The translations under genes were made by a program, and so were the position numbers. This document shows, piece after piece, positions 35,546-44,686 of a stretch of DNA of 64,000 nucleotides; the first letter of the stretch is position 1; every line of letters starts with the position of its first letter. The notes below the pieces were generated by a model that worked only from the letters and a program-made list of their open reading frames with translations, had not been told where the DNA came from and made no database searches. Origin of the DNA: an uncultured Flavobacteriales bacterium (GTDB lineage Bacteria; Bacteroidota; Bacteroidia; Flavobacteriales; BACL11); contig CALSUJ010000001.1 in assembly GCA_943789505.1 (NCBI GenBank), forward strand, positions 1-64,000, written 5' to 3'.

Positions 35546-36760
35546 TTGGATTCTAATAGTATGAAGAATCATACTAGCTTGCCTACTGATTATATTAATT
35601 ACGATTTGATTGCAGGTGTAGATGCTCTTGAAGTACTTAATGTTGATGGTGATTCCTTTAATGCATTACAAAATTTTCATGACAAACATAGCGATTGGTT
35701 ATTTGGCTACCTTTCTTATGATTTGAAGAATGAAGTAGAGGAGTTGGCTTCTAATAATAATGATGGGATAAATGCAGACAGCTTATCTTTCTTTATTCCT
35801 AAGTATGTATTATTATTAAAAGGCAATACATTGGAAGTTAAGAGCTATGAGAGTAAGGAAGATTGTCAGCAATTTTTAGCCTATGAGCAATTTAATTGGA
35901 AGGATAAAAGCAATACTGTAGAGTTAAAGCAAAGAGATACTAAAGCAAAATATTTAGAAAAAATTGGAGTGATTAAAAAGCATATTCAAAGAGGGGATAT
36001 TTATGAAGTAAATTATTGTCAGGAGTTTTTTTCTGAGCAAGTAATGCTTAATCCTCAGCAAGTATTTAGGGAGTTAAATTTAAATGCAAAAACACCCTTT
36101 GCCTCTTTTCTAAAGCTAAATGATTTGAATATAATGTGCGCTAGCCCTGAACGATTCATTAAAAAATCAGGTAATAAAATTATTTCACAGCCTATAAAAG
36201 GAACAAGGAAGAGAGGGAGGGATTTAGCTGAAGATAAGGCCTTAATAAAGGAACTTATTGAAAGTGAAAAAGAAATTTCAGAAAATGTAATGATTGTTGA
36301 TTTGGTGAGGAATGATTTGTCAATTACAGCTAGTAAAGAAAGTGTAAAGGTGGAGGAATTATGTGGTATTTATACTTTTAAAAAAGTACATCAGATGATT
36401 AGTACCATATCGTCAAATGTGGATGATAAAACCCATTTTAGTCAAATATTAAAGTCAGTTTTCCCTATGGGTTCCATGACAGGCGTCCCTAAACTAAGAG
36501 CAATGGAACTTATTGAGCAGTTAGAGGAGTTTAAAAGGGGAATTTTTTCTGGAGCGATTGGTTATATTACTCCAAAAGGAGATTTTGATTTTAATGTTGT
36601 TATCAGAACAATTTTGTATAATGCATGTACAAAATACTTGTCAGTGGCTGTTGGTGGAGCAATTACGATTAAATCGGATGCGAATGAGGAATATGAGGAG
36701 TGTTTGGTAAAGGTAAGGCCTATTTTTGAGGTGTTAAATTTTCAATTTGATGAAAAATAA
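35546..36760 (+). CDS. pabB: Aminodeoxychorismate synthase component I (PabB-like chorismate-binding enzyme)
   Basis: The main frame gives 404 residues from a TTG at 35546; the true start is probably the GTG at 35452 once a frameshift is repaired. The chorismate-binding domain is complete: PIKGTRKRG near residue 216, whose Lys marks PabB rather than TrpE (PIAGT), the Mg-binding ESEKEISENVMIVDLVRND, and FPMGSMTGVPK. It makes 4-amino-4-deoxychorismate for folate. No glutamine amidotransferase partner is adjacent. tilS starts 11 bp before its stop, so the two genes are coupled. Confidence 0.87.
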   Translation: MDSNSMKNHTSLPTDYINYDLIAGVDALEVLNVDGDSFNALQNFHDKHSDWLFGYLSYDLKNEVEELASNNNDGINADSLSFFIPKYVLLLKGNTLEVKSYESKEDCQQFLAYEQFNWKDKSNTVELKQRDTKAKYLEKIGVIKKHIQRGDIYEVNYCQEFFSEQVMLNPQQVFRELNLNAKTPFASFLKLNDLNIMCASPERFIKKSGNKIISQPIKGTRKRGRDLAEDKALIKELIESEKEISENVMIVDLVRNDLSITASKESVKVEELCGIYTFKKVHQMISTISSNVDDKTHFSQILKSVFPMGSMTGVPKLRAMELIEQLEEFKRGIFSGAIGYITPKGDFDFNVVIRTILYNACTKYLSVAVGGAITIKSDANEEYEECLVKVRPIFEVLNFQFDEK

Positions 36761-38051
36761 AGTCCAGCAATTTATTTCTGAAAAATCTCTTTTTATAAGA
36801 GAAGAGAAGCTCATTTTAGGCATAAGTGGGGGTGCTGATAGTGTTTGTTTAATGCATGTTTTCCTGGAATTAGGGTATTCATTTGAATTAGCACATTGTA
36901 ATTTTAATTTGAGAGGAGAAGAATCAGATGCTGATGAATATTTTGTTAAAGATCTAGCAAAAGAACACCAGTTAAAAGTCCATATAAAACAGTTTGATAC
37001 TTTGGTTTATGCTGCTGAAAATAAGATTTCTACACAAATGGCTGCTCGTGATTTAAGATATGCATGGTTTGAGAAATTACGGATTAAGTCAAACGCTAAA
37101 TACTTAGCCATTGCTCATCATGCTAATGATGATGTAGAAACCTTTTTTATTAATTTAGTAAGAGGATCGGGGTTAAAAGGTTTTTTAGGGATTAAAGAAA
37201 AAAATAATGCGATTGTCAGGCCTTTACTTTCAGTTTCACGATTGGAAATTGAACAGTATCTAAAAGATAGAGGCTTAGTTTTTAGAGAGGATAGCAGTAA
37301 TGCTTCTGTGAAATATTTGCGCAATAAAATAAGGCATGAGTTAATACCTTTGTTGGCCCAGATGAACCCAAGTATTCAGCAAACTGTAAAGGATGAGATG
37401 AGAATTTTGGATGATGTTGCTCACATTTATGCTTCTAAAGTTGAAGAAGTAAGAAAGGATTTAACTCAAGAAAAAAATGGAATTGTGCAGCTTGAAATTT
37501 CAGCTTTATTAGCGCTAAACCCTCTCCATAGCTATTTGTATGAATTATTATCTGCTTATGGTTTCTATGCTGTGGAGGCAATTTCAAAAGCATTGCAGGG
37601 GCAAAGTGGGAAACAGTTTTTTTCATCTACTCATCAGTTAGTAGTTGACAGAGAAAACATTTTCATCTCACTTTTAAATAAAGAAAATGAGGTTTTTGAG
37701 ATTACTGAAAAAACTATAAGTTTAGTTTATCCGCTAGAAATAAATTTTAAAGTTATGGCTGATAAAACTATTATTTATGATAATAATATTGCCCAATTGG
37801 ATGTTGAAAAATTAAAATTTCCTTTAACTTTACGTAAGTGGAAAGAAGGAGATAAGTTCATGCCATTAGGAATGAAGAAATTCAAGAAATTAAGTGATTT
37901 TTTTATTGACAGTAAATTTTCAATAATAGATAAACAAGAGCAATGGCTGTTATGTTCAGGTGTTGATATTGTTTGGGTACTGGGCTGCAGAATTGACGAA
38001 AGGTATAAGCTAGAAAGCAATACAAAAAAAGTGTACATTGCACAACTTTAA
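36750..38051 (+). CDS. tilS: tRNA(Ile)-lysidine synthase
   Basis: I start at the ATG at 36750 (433 residues) rather than the TTG before it. The PP-loop ATP pyrophosphatase motif ISGGADSV is at about residue 25, the LRGEESDAD and AHHANDDVET motifs follow, and the C-terminal domain with KFKKLSDFFID is present. TilS converts C34 of the CAU anticodon in tRNA-Ile2 to lysidine, making it read AUA. A candidate substrate tRNA lies in this window at 8808-8881. The start overlaps pabB. Confidence 0.95.
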   Translation: MKNKVQQFISEKSLFIREEKLILGISGGADSVCLMHVFLELGYSFELAHCNFNLRGEESDADEYFVKDLAKEHQLKVHIKQFDTLVYAAENKISTQMAARDLRYAWFEKLRIKSNAKYLAIAHHANDDVETFFINLVRGSGLKGFLGIKEKNNAIVRPLLSVSRLEIEQYLKDRGLVFREDSSNASVKYLRNKIRHELIPLLAQMNPSIQQTVKDEMRILDDVAHIYASKVEEVRKDLTQEKNGIVQLEISALLALNPLHSYLYELLSAYGFYAVEAISKALQGQSGKQFFSSTHQLVVDRENIFISLLNKENEVFEITEKTISLVYPLEINFKVMADKTIIYDNNIAQLDVEKLKFPLTLRKWKEGDKFMPLGMKKFKKLSDFFIDSKFSIIDKQEQWLLCSGVDIVWVLGCRIDERYKLESNTKKVYIAQL

Positions 38052-38063
38052 ATTTATAGAGAA

Positions 38064-38540
38064 ATGTCAGAGTTTGATTTTATAGAAAAACAATATTTGG
38101 GGCTCAATAAAATGTCTCTTAGTAGAAGAATGTCATTGGCAATTTTTTGTTTAGTTGCTTATTATTGGAGAGAGAATCAGGATAAGGCGGGAGAGCTTTA
38201 CTTCTTTATTGGGATAGGAATAATGATCATTTCAATATTACTATTATTTATTCTGCATTTTGAAACTAAAGTGAAAAACGGAAGCATCATACTAGATGGG
38301 CTTTGGACTTCCAGAAAAATAAAAATTGATACCGCAAGCATTGTATCTGTTAAAAAAGTAAAATATAGCAAATATTTTTTGAATCGCTCCGTTTACAACT
38401 TGCATCTAAGGGGAACAATTCGATTTTATACAAGAGGAATTGATGCTGTTGAGCTAACCGATAAAGATGGTCTGATTTATCTTATTGGAAGTCAAAAATC
38501 TGAAGAATTAACTCGATTAATACAAGATAAATTAAAATAA
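38064..38540 (+). CDS. Small membrane protein with PH-like cytosolic part, unknown
   Basis: A 158-residue protein. One or two hydrophobic segments (about 20-32 and 42-65, FFIGIGIMIISILLLFIL) precede a beta-rich region with GSIILDGLWTSRKIKID and GIDAVELTDKDGLIYLIGS, then an amphipathic C-terminal helix. This resembles bacterial PH-like (YdjM/YcxE-style) membrane proteins, but I do not recognise a specific family. It lies between tilS and a DsbD-like gene that begins 2 nt after its stop, so it is probably cotranscribed. Confidence 0.65.
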   Translation: MSEFDFIEKQYLGLNKMSLSRRMSLAIFCLVAYYWRENQDKAGELYFFIGIGIMIISILLLFILHFETKVKNGSIILDGLWTSRKIKIDTASIVSVKKVKYSKYFLNRSVYNLHLRGTIRFYTRGIDAVELTDKDGLIYLIGSQKSEELTRLIQDKLK

Positions 38541-38542
38541 AA

Positions 38543-40477
38543 ATGAAGAAAATTTTCATCCTATTTTTTACACTTCTGAGTGTGATTACATCAGCACAAA
38601 TTTTTAATCCTGTTTCTTGGGATTTTTCTCAAAAACAGGTGTCAGATAATGAAATAGAATTGCAGTTCAAAGCAACTATTGATGATGGTTGGTATTTATA
38701 TTCTCAATTTATTGGGGATGATGGACCTGTACCTACAGAGCTTACCTTTACATCAGAAGGAGGTTATTCATTAGTTGGAAATCCTAAAGAAGGAGAGCCA
38801 ATTGAAGAGTTTGACCCTAATTTTGACATGATTCTTAAATATTTTAAAAATGAAGCTATTTTTACACAGATAGTACAAGTTTCTTCTTCTGAAGATTTTA
38901 ACTTAGATGGAAATGTTTACTTTATGGTATGTGATGAAGCTCAATGTTTACCACCTGAAGAGGTAGAGTTTTCTTTTGAAATAAAAGGTGTTGATGGGGG
39001 TGTTATTGTTGAAGATACAAAAAATACTTCTGATGAAAAAGAAGGTAAAAGCATGTGGGCACTCTTTTTTATTGCCTTTATAAGTGGTTTTGCTGCTTTG
39101 CTAACTCCTTGTGTTTTTCCTATGATACCTATGACGGTTTCTTTTTTCACTAAGCAGTCCAAAACAAAAGCGCAAGGAATTGCAAATGCTATTATTTACG
39201 GACTTTCTATTATTGCAATTTATGTTGCTTTAGGAGTTGGTGTTTCTTCAGTATTTGGGGCTGATGCTTTAAATAACATGGCGACTAATGTTTATTTTAA
39301 TATTGGATTTTTTATCTTGTTGATTGTTTTTGCAGCTTCTTTTTTAGGGGCTTTCGAAATTCAATTACCATCCTCTTGGACAAACAAAAGTGTTGAGGCG
39401 GAAGGGAAAGGAGGTTTGATTGGTATCTTCTTTATGGCTTTTACTTTAGCTTTAGTTTCTTTTTCTTGCACAGGACCAATTGTAGGGACTTTACTAGTTG
39501 AAGCGGCATCAGGAGGGTATATGGGTCCAATTATTGGTATGCTCGGTTTTTCATTAGCCATTGCTTTACCATTTGCTTTATTTGCAGCCTTCCCAGGATG
39601 GTTAAATTCTTTACCACAATCAGGTGGATGGTTAAATTCAGTAAAAGTAACTTTAGGATTTTTAGAAATTGCATTAGCTTTCAAATTCTTGTCGAATGCG
39701 GATTTAGTAATGCAGACTCATTGGTTGGAACGCGAGTTATTTGTTGCAATATGGATTATGATTTTTGGACTGCTGACTATGTACTTACTAGGATTCTTAA
39801 AGTTTGCGCATGATTCGGATTTAAAATATGTTTCTGTTGGTCGTTTGAGTGCTGCTATTTTAACGGGTACTTTAACTTTGTACATGATCCCTGGTATGTG
39901 GGGTGCACCATTGAAGATAATTAATGCCTTTCCACCTCCTATGCAATACAGTGAATCCCCTTATGGTGTAGGAAACTCTCAGGGAGGTAATGCTATTTCA
40001 GCACATGAAGAAGATGGCCAGCATTTAGGGCCACAAGGTATACTTGTTTTTCATGATTATGATATGGGAATGGCTTATGCTAAAAAAATAAATAAGCCTG
40101 TTGTGTTGGATTTTACAGGACACGCTTGTGTGAATTGTCGAAAGATGGAAGAACAAGTTTGGTCAGCAGCTCATGTGAAAAATACGCTTGCTAATGATGT
40201 GGTCTTAATTTCATTATATGTTGATGAAAGAATTGACCTCCCAAAGGAGCAGCAGTATGAAACAACTATGGCTGGAAAAACTAAGAAAGTAAAGACTACC
40301 GGAGATAAATGGATGGTATTGCAAGCCAATAGTTACGGTACAAATTCACAACCGTATTATGTGTTTTTAAATCATGATGAAGAGAATTTGGTTGAAAACG
40401 CAAACTTCCAAGATTATGGTACTGTAGATTTGTTTACTGATTGGTTAAATAGAGGGCTTAAAGAATTTAAAAAATAA
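38543..40477 (+). CDS. DsbD-like thiol:disulfide interchange protein
   Basis: A 644-residue protein with the three-part DsbD layout: a signal peptide (1-18) and N-terminal periplasmic domain with CDEAQCLPPEEV near residue 130, a CcdA-like membrane domain with two buried Cys (LLTPCVFPMIP near 190; VSFSCTGP near 308), and a C-terminal thioredoxin fold with HACVNCRKME near 530. Such proteins move electrons from cytoplasmic thioredoxin to periplasmic disulfides, for example for cytochrome c maturation or disulfide isomerisation. Eight or so transmembrane helices. The TlpA-like protein at 61889 is one possible partner. Confidence 0.92.
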   Translation: MKKIFILFFTLLSVITSAQIFNPVSWDFSQKQVSDNEIELQFKATIDDGWYLYSQFIGDDGPVPTELTFTSEGGYSLVGNPKEGEPIEEFDPNFDMILKYFKNEAIFTQIVQVSSSEDFNLDGNVYFMVCDEAQCLPPEEVEFSFEIKGVDGGVIVEDTKNTSDEKEGKSMWALFFIAFISGFAALLTPCVFPMIPMTVSFFTKQSKTKAQGIANAIIYGLSIIAIYVALGVGVSSVFGADALNNMATNVYFNIGFFILLIVFAASFLGAFEIQLPSSWTNKSVEAEGKGGLIGIFFMAFTLALVSFSCTGPIVGTLLVEAASGGYMGPIIGMLGFSLAIALPFALFAAFPGWLNSLPQSGGWLNSVKVTLGFLEIALAFKFLSNADLVMQTHWLERELFVAIWIMIFGLLTMYLLGFLKFAHDSDLKYVSVGRLSAAILTGTLTLYMIPGMWGAPLKIINAFPPPMQYSESPYGVGNSQGGNAISAHEEDGQHLGPQGILVFHDYDMGMAYAKKINKPVVLDFTGHACVNCRKMEEQVWSAAHVKNTLANDVVLISLYVDERIDLPKEQQYETTMAGKTKKVKTTGDKWMVLQANSYGTNSQPYYVFLNHDEENLVENANFQDYGTVDLFTDWLNRGLKEFKK

Positions 40478-40483
40478 AATAGC

Positions 40484-41572
40484 ATGTCAAAAAAGAAAAT
40501 TATTACTAAAAAGTCAGAGGATTTTTTAAAGAAATATTTAAATAATCCATCTCCAACAGGATTTGAGAGTGGAGGGCAAAAATTATGGTTAGAATACATT
40601 AGCCCTTATATTGATGAACATTTTGTAGACACTTACGGAACAGTAGTTGGGGTGATAAATCCTGAGGCGAAATATAAAGTAGTTATTGAAGCTCATGCTG
40701 ATGAGATTTCTTGGTTTGTGCATTACATAACTAAAGACGGATTTATTTACTTAAGAAGAAATGGAGGTTCTGATCATCAGATTGCTCCTTCTAAAAGAGT
40801 TAATATCCATACTAAAAAAGGAATGGTTAAGGCTGTATTTGGTTGGCCAGCAATTCATACTAGAAGTGGAGCAACTGAAAAATCCCCTAAGTTAGATAAT
40901 ATCTTTTTGGACTGTGGAGCTAAGGATAAGGATGAGGTTGAGGGATTAGGTATTCATGTAGGTTGTGTGGTTACTTATGAGGATGAGTTCATGATTTTGA
41001 ATAAAAACTTTTATGTAGGTAGAGCATTGGATAATCGTATAGGGGGTTTTATGATTGCTGAGGTGGCTCGTTTGTTAAAAGAAAATAAAGTAAAATTACC
41101 TTTTGGATTATACATTACTAATTCGGTACAGGAGGAAGTAGGTTTAAGAGGAGCACAAATGATTGTGGATACGATAAGACCTGATGTTGCTATTGTAACG
41201 GATGTTTGCCATGATACAGGCACACCAATGATTGATAAAATAAAACAAGGAGATACAAAATGTGGAGCAGGTCCTGTATTGACTTATGGACCGGCAGTAC
41301 AAAATAATTTATTGGAGTTAATTATTAATACTGCTGAAAAGAATAAAATTCCCTTCCAAAGAATGGCTGCTTCTCGTGCTACAGGTACAGATACAGATGC
41401 TTTTGCCTACTCAACAGGTGGAGTTGCTTCTTCTTTGATATCGCTTGCGCTAAGGTACATGCATACCACAGTTGAAACTGTACATAAGGATGATGTTGAA
41501 GATGTAATCCGATTGATTTATGAATCGTTACAAAAAATTAAAAATAATCATGATTTTAGATATTTGAAATAA
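40484..41572 (+). CDS. M42 family metallopeptidase (aminopeptidase / endoglucanase-like)
   Basis: A 362-residue cytosolic protein. Metal ligands fit the M42 pattern: EAHADEISW near residue 70, the RALDNRIGG (Asp) near 184, VQEEVGLRGA (catalytic and metal Glu pair) near 215, VTDVCHDTG near 240, and the final His in RYMHTTVE near 330. M42 peptidases form tetrahedral complexes that remove N-terminal residues from short peptides. It follows the DsbD-like gene after 6 bp and is followed by a strong terminator. Confidence 0.92.
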   Translation: MSKKKIITKKSEDFLKKYLNNPSPTGFESGGQKLWLEYISPYIDEHFVDTYGTVVGVINPEAKYKVVIEAHADEISWFVHYITKDGFIYLRRNGGSDHQIAPSKRVNIHTKKGMVKAVFGWPAIHTRSGATEKSPKLDNIFLDCGAKDKDEVEGLGIHVGCVVTYEDEFMILNKNFYVGRALDNRIGGFMIAEVARLLKENKVKLPFGLYITNSVQEEVGLRGAQMIVDTIRPDVAIVTDVCHDTGTPMIDKIKQGDTKCGAGPVLTYGPAVQNNLLELIINTAEKNKIPFQRMAASRATGTDTDAFAYSTGGVASSLISLALRYMHTTVETVHKDDVEDVIRLIYESLQKIKNNHDFRYLK

Positions 41573-41577
41573 AAATT

Positions 41578-41603
41578 AAGGAGCCAATTGGCTCCTTTTT
41601 TTT
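41578..41603 (+). terminator. Intrinsic terminator after M42 peptidase gene
   Basis: Perfect stem AAGGAGCC / GGCTCCTT, loop AATT, then a T run. The next promoter follows within 4 nt. Confidence 0.92.
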
Positions 41604-41606
41604 ACG

Positions 41607-41614
41607 TATATTTG
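41607..41614 (+). promoter_or_regulatory. -7 box upstream of SPFH gene
   Basis: TATATTTG, exact consensus, 35 nt before the ATG at 41650. Confidence 0.65.
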
Positions 41615-41649
41615 AGCTTAAAACTTAAAACAATTTAATACAATATAAA

Positions 41650-42570
41650 ATGGATACAAATATTATTTTCGGAAACATAATTTACATCATAATTGGCCTT
41701 TTCTTGCTAAAAGGATCTTTATATATGGTAAAACAACAAACAGCAGTTGTTATTGAGCGTTTAGGTAAGTTCCATAAAATATCTGGGGCAGGACTGCAGT
41801 TTAAAATTCCCTTGATTGACAGTATTGCAGGCGATATTAATTTGAGAGTTAGAGAATTGCCTGTTGAGGTGGAAACAAAAACTAAGGATGATGTATTCGT
41901 TAAGATTATTGTCTCTGTTCAATTTTTTGTTGTTGATTCTATTGATGGTATAGAAAATTCTTTTTATAAGTTAAATAATCCTGAACGTCAAATTCAATCT
42001 TATGTATTTGATTCTATTCGTTCTGAAGTGCCAAAAATGGAATTGGATGCAGTGTTTGCCGAAAAGGATAAAATTGCAATAGCAGTTAAAAATGAGCTTT
42101 CGGAAACTATGCAACAATTTGGTTTCGACTTTATAAAAGCTTTGGTTACTGATATTGACCCTGATGCAAAGGTTAAACATGCAATGAATGAAATTAATGC
42201 AGCTAAGCGAATGAAAGAAGCTGCTAAAGAAGAGGCTGCAGCAGCAAAAATTAGAGTAATTGCAGCTGCAGAGGCGGATGCTGAAAGTAAGCGTTTGGCT
42301 GGGGAAGGTATAGCCTTACAGCGAATTGCTATTGCTAACGGATTGAAAGAATCAGTTGCTGAGGTGAAGTTAGCTATGGAGGACCATGTTACTAGTCAAG
42401 ATGTTATGAATATGCTTTTTATGACTCAACATTATGAAACGGTTGCTAAGCTTTCTGAAAACAATACGAGTACTATATTTATGCCTTACTCGCCTGATAA
42501 TGTAGGGGACTTACAAATGCAAATTCAAAGTAGTTTATTAGCGGTGGATGCAATGAAAAAGAAGAAATAA
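41650..42570 (+). CDS. SPFH / band 7 (stomatin-like) membrane protein
   Basis: A 306-residue protein: N-terminal membrane hairpin or helix (residues 7-25), SPFH domain (about 26-200, with KQQTAVVIERLGKF and the RELPVEVETKTKDDV block), and an Ala/Glu-rich coiled coil (about 180-235, KRMKEAAKEEAAAAKIR). SPFH proteins oligomerise in membranes into microdomain scaffolds or cages. It stands alone between a promoter and the convergent M1 peptidase gene, with no NfeD-like or FtsH partner nearby. Confidence 0.9.
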   Translation: MDTNIIFGNIIYIIIGLFLLKGSLYMVKQQTAVVIERLGKFHKISGAGLQFKIPLIDSIAGDINLRVRELPVEVETKTKDDVFVKIIVSVQFFVVDSIDGIENSFYKLNNPERQIQSYVFDSIRSEVPKMELDAVFAEKDKIAIAVKNELSETMQQFGFDFIKALVTDIDPDAKVKHAMNEINAAKRMKEAAKEEAAAAKIRVIAAAEADAESKRLAGEGIALQRIAIANGLKESVAEVKLAMEDHVTSQDVMNMLFMTQHYETVAKLSENNTSTIFMPYSPDNVGDLQMQIQSSLLAVDAMKKKK

Positions 42571-42592
42571 GAATTTTTTTATAATATGTAAG

Positions 42593-44518
42593 TTACTTAT
42601 TAACTTTAATAAGATTCAGAATCTTTTCTTTTCTAACACCAGCAAAAAAACCAGTTATATATTTTTTTTCTACGATTTCAAGTCTTAAGTCGTATTTATC
42701 CCAATTCCATTTTGTTGGAATTATTAGATAATCGTTTAGTAATTCAACGTCAGCAATCGAACCTTTTGGGTGTAGATTAATTGAAACTATATCTGATGCT
42801 TTATGTTTTAAAAAGATACTGTAAGTTGGGTTAGTCCATGCCCAATCCTCTAGTTGTTTTGTTGTAGCTTCAATTTCTTTTTTCCCACGCATTAAAACTG
42901 TAGGTATGTAATACAATAGATGGTCCCCATTAGTTAAAACAACTTCTAATTCAATAGGCATTGGCATTTCACCTTTATTAAGAAGTATTCTACTTCCATT
43001 TTTAGTGGAAGAAAATTCAGAAATAGCATAGTCGATAGTTTTGGTAGTATTCACAAAATAATCGAAATACCAATCTAGTTCAATTCCACTTTCTCTCTCA
43101 ACAATTCTTTTAAAATTGCTTGCAGTAGGGTGTTTGAAGCTCCATTCTTTAAAGTATCGCAATAGAGATCTGTCTAATATGTCTTGGCCTACAATGTGGC
43201 TTAATTGATCAAGTATTACGACCCCTTTAGAATAAGAAGCTGTACCGTAAGCCCAATTTGTGTTAAAGTGATCGGCATGAGTACACAATGGTTCTTCGTA
43301 CTTACTTTTGGCTATTCTTTTATAGCCCTTGTAAGAGCTTTCATGAGTATCAGGCCAATCTTCAGGAAATAATTTTTGCTCTATCCTGTTTGAAGCATAT
43401 GAAGTAAACCCTTCATCCATCCAAGCAAAAAGACTTTCGTTTGTAGCTAACATTCCTTGGTACCAACTGTGCATAGCTTCATGAACACAAACGCCAACCA
43501 AACTTTTTAGATTTCTGTGTCCTGTAATTAAGGTTGCCATAGGGTACTCCATTCCTCCATCTCCACCTTGTATGATAGAGTAATGAGGATAAGGATACTT
43601 ACCGAAATTTTTATCTGCATAAGCAAACGTTTCAATCATATAAGGACCTAAATTCTCCCATTCCTTTGTTTTTTCTCCTTTTAAATAGAAGAGATGAAAG
43701 TCAGGTCCATTGTCGTTTACAACAATATCGTGTGTGTATTCTGGGTCTGCAGCCCAAACGAAATCATGTACTTTATCTGCTTTAAATTTCCATGTAAGTC
43801 TATTTAAAGTAGTATCTACAGCAGTATTTGAATACCCATGTCCTATTTCTTCTGCATTTTGTAAAACTCCAGTTGCCGCTATGGTATAGCTTGCATCCAT
43901 ATTGATGTTCACTTTAAAAGACCCCCAAACGCCATAAAATTCACGACCAACATATGGATTAGTATGCCATCCATCTGTATCGTATTCACACATTTTAGGA
44001 TACCATTGCGACATAGAATAGTCAATACCTTCTTTATTCATTCTTCCAGAACGACGGATTTGTACAGGTACTTGAGCTTTAAATTTCATGCTAAAAATAG
44101 CAGTGTCTCCAGGAAGAATTTGATTTTCTAAAAACACCTCTAAAATAGTTCTATCGTGTACAAATTTTAGAGACACATCATTGTGTTTTAAAGAAATGAT
44201 TTGCTGTCTTCCCACCTCATTATCTTTTAGCTTAGAAATTCTATCACCTACACGTTTATCAGCATCTAGTATTGTTCTGGAGCGTATATCCATCATGCTC
44301 CCCGGTTGAAAAGCATTGAAGTATAAATGATAAAATACCTTCTTTAAAGTGTCTGGTGAGTGGTTTATGAAAGTCAATTCTTGATTTCCATCAAAACGAT
44401 GATTCTCAGAATCAAAATTTATATCCATTTGGTAATGAGCTTCTTGTTGCCAATAAGATTGACAGTATCCACTTATGGAAATAGATAAAAATAGAAGTAT
44501 TGAAACAAAACTTTTCAT
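42593..44518 (-). CDS. M1 family zinc metallopeptidase
   Basis: A 641-residue secreted or envelope protein with signal peptide (1-19, ending GYCQ). The gluzincin motif is VHEAMHSW near residue 345 with the third zinc ligand in WMDEGFTSYASN 18-20 residues on, and the GGMEYP exopeptidase motif lies just upstream (GDGGMEYPMATL). The N-terminal beta-sheet domain of M1 peptidases is recognisable. It probably trims peptides in the periplasm. It is transcribed alone, towards the SPFH gene. Confidence 0.92.
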   Translation of the reverse strand: MKSFVSILLFLSISISGYCQSYWQQEAHYQMDINFDSENHRFDGNQELTFINHSPDTLKKVFYHLYFNAFQPGSMMDIRSRTILDADKRVGDRISKLKDNEVGRQQIISLKHNDVSLKFVHDRTILEVFLENQILPGDTAIFSMKFKAQVPVQIRRSGRMNKEGIDYSMSQWYPKMCEYDTDGWHTNPYVGREFYGVWGSFKVNINMDASYTIAATGVLQNAEEIGHGYSNTAVDTTLNRLTWKFKADKVHDFVWAADPEYTHDIVVNDNGPDFHLFYLKGEKTKEWENLGPYMIETFAYADKNFGKYPYPHYSIIQGGDGGMEYPMATLITGHRNLKSLVGVCVHEAMHSWYQGMLATNESLFAWMDEGFTSYASNRIEQKLFPEDWPDTHESSYKGYKRIAKSKYEEPLCTHADHFNTNWAYGTASYSKGVVILDQLSHIVGQDILDRSLLRYFKEWSFKHPTASNFKRIVERESGIELDWYFDYFVNTTKTIDYAISEFSSTKNGSRILLNKGEMPMPIELEVVLTNGDHLLYYIPTVLMRGKKEIEATTKQLEDWAWTNPTYSIFLKHKASDIVSINLHPKGSIADVELLNDYLIIPTKWNWDKYDLRLEIVEKKYITGFFAGVRKEKILNLIKVNK

Positions 44519-44686
44519 TTGAATAGATTTTAATTAATTTGGAAGTAAATCTACAAACTATATTTTGCTTCTAGGTATATGGCTGAACAAAGAAAAATAT
44601 TGCGTATTTTTAAGATTATTAGCTCGTTATCATTAACACTAAAATACTAGTTGTGATTCTGAAAATTAATTTATTATTAATATCCA

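Noticed and set aside
39361-39684. Minus-strand frame of 107 codons inside the DsbD-like gene
   Set aside because: It is antisense to the conserved membrane domain, with no start context or family resemblance.
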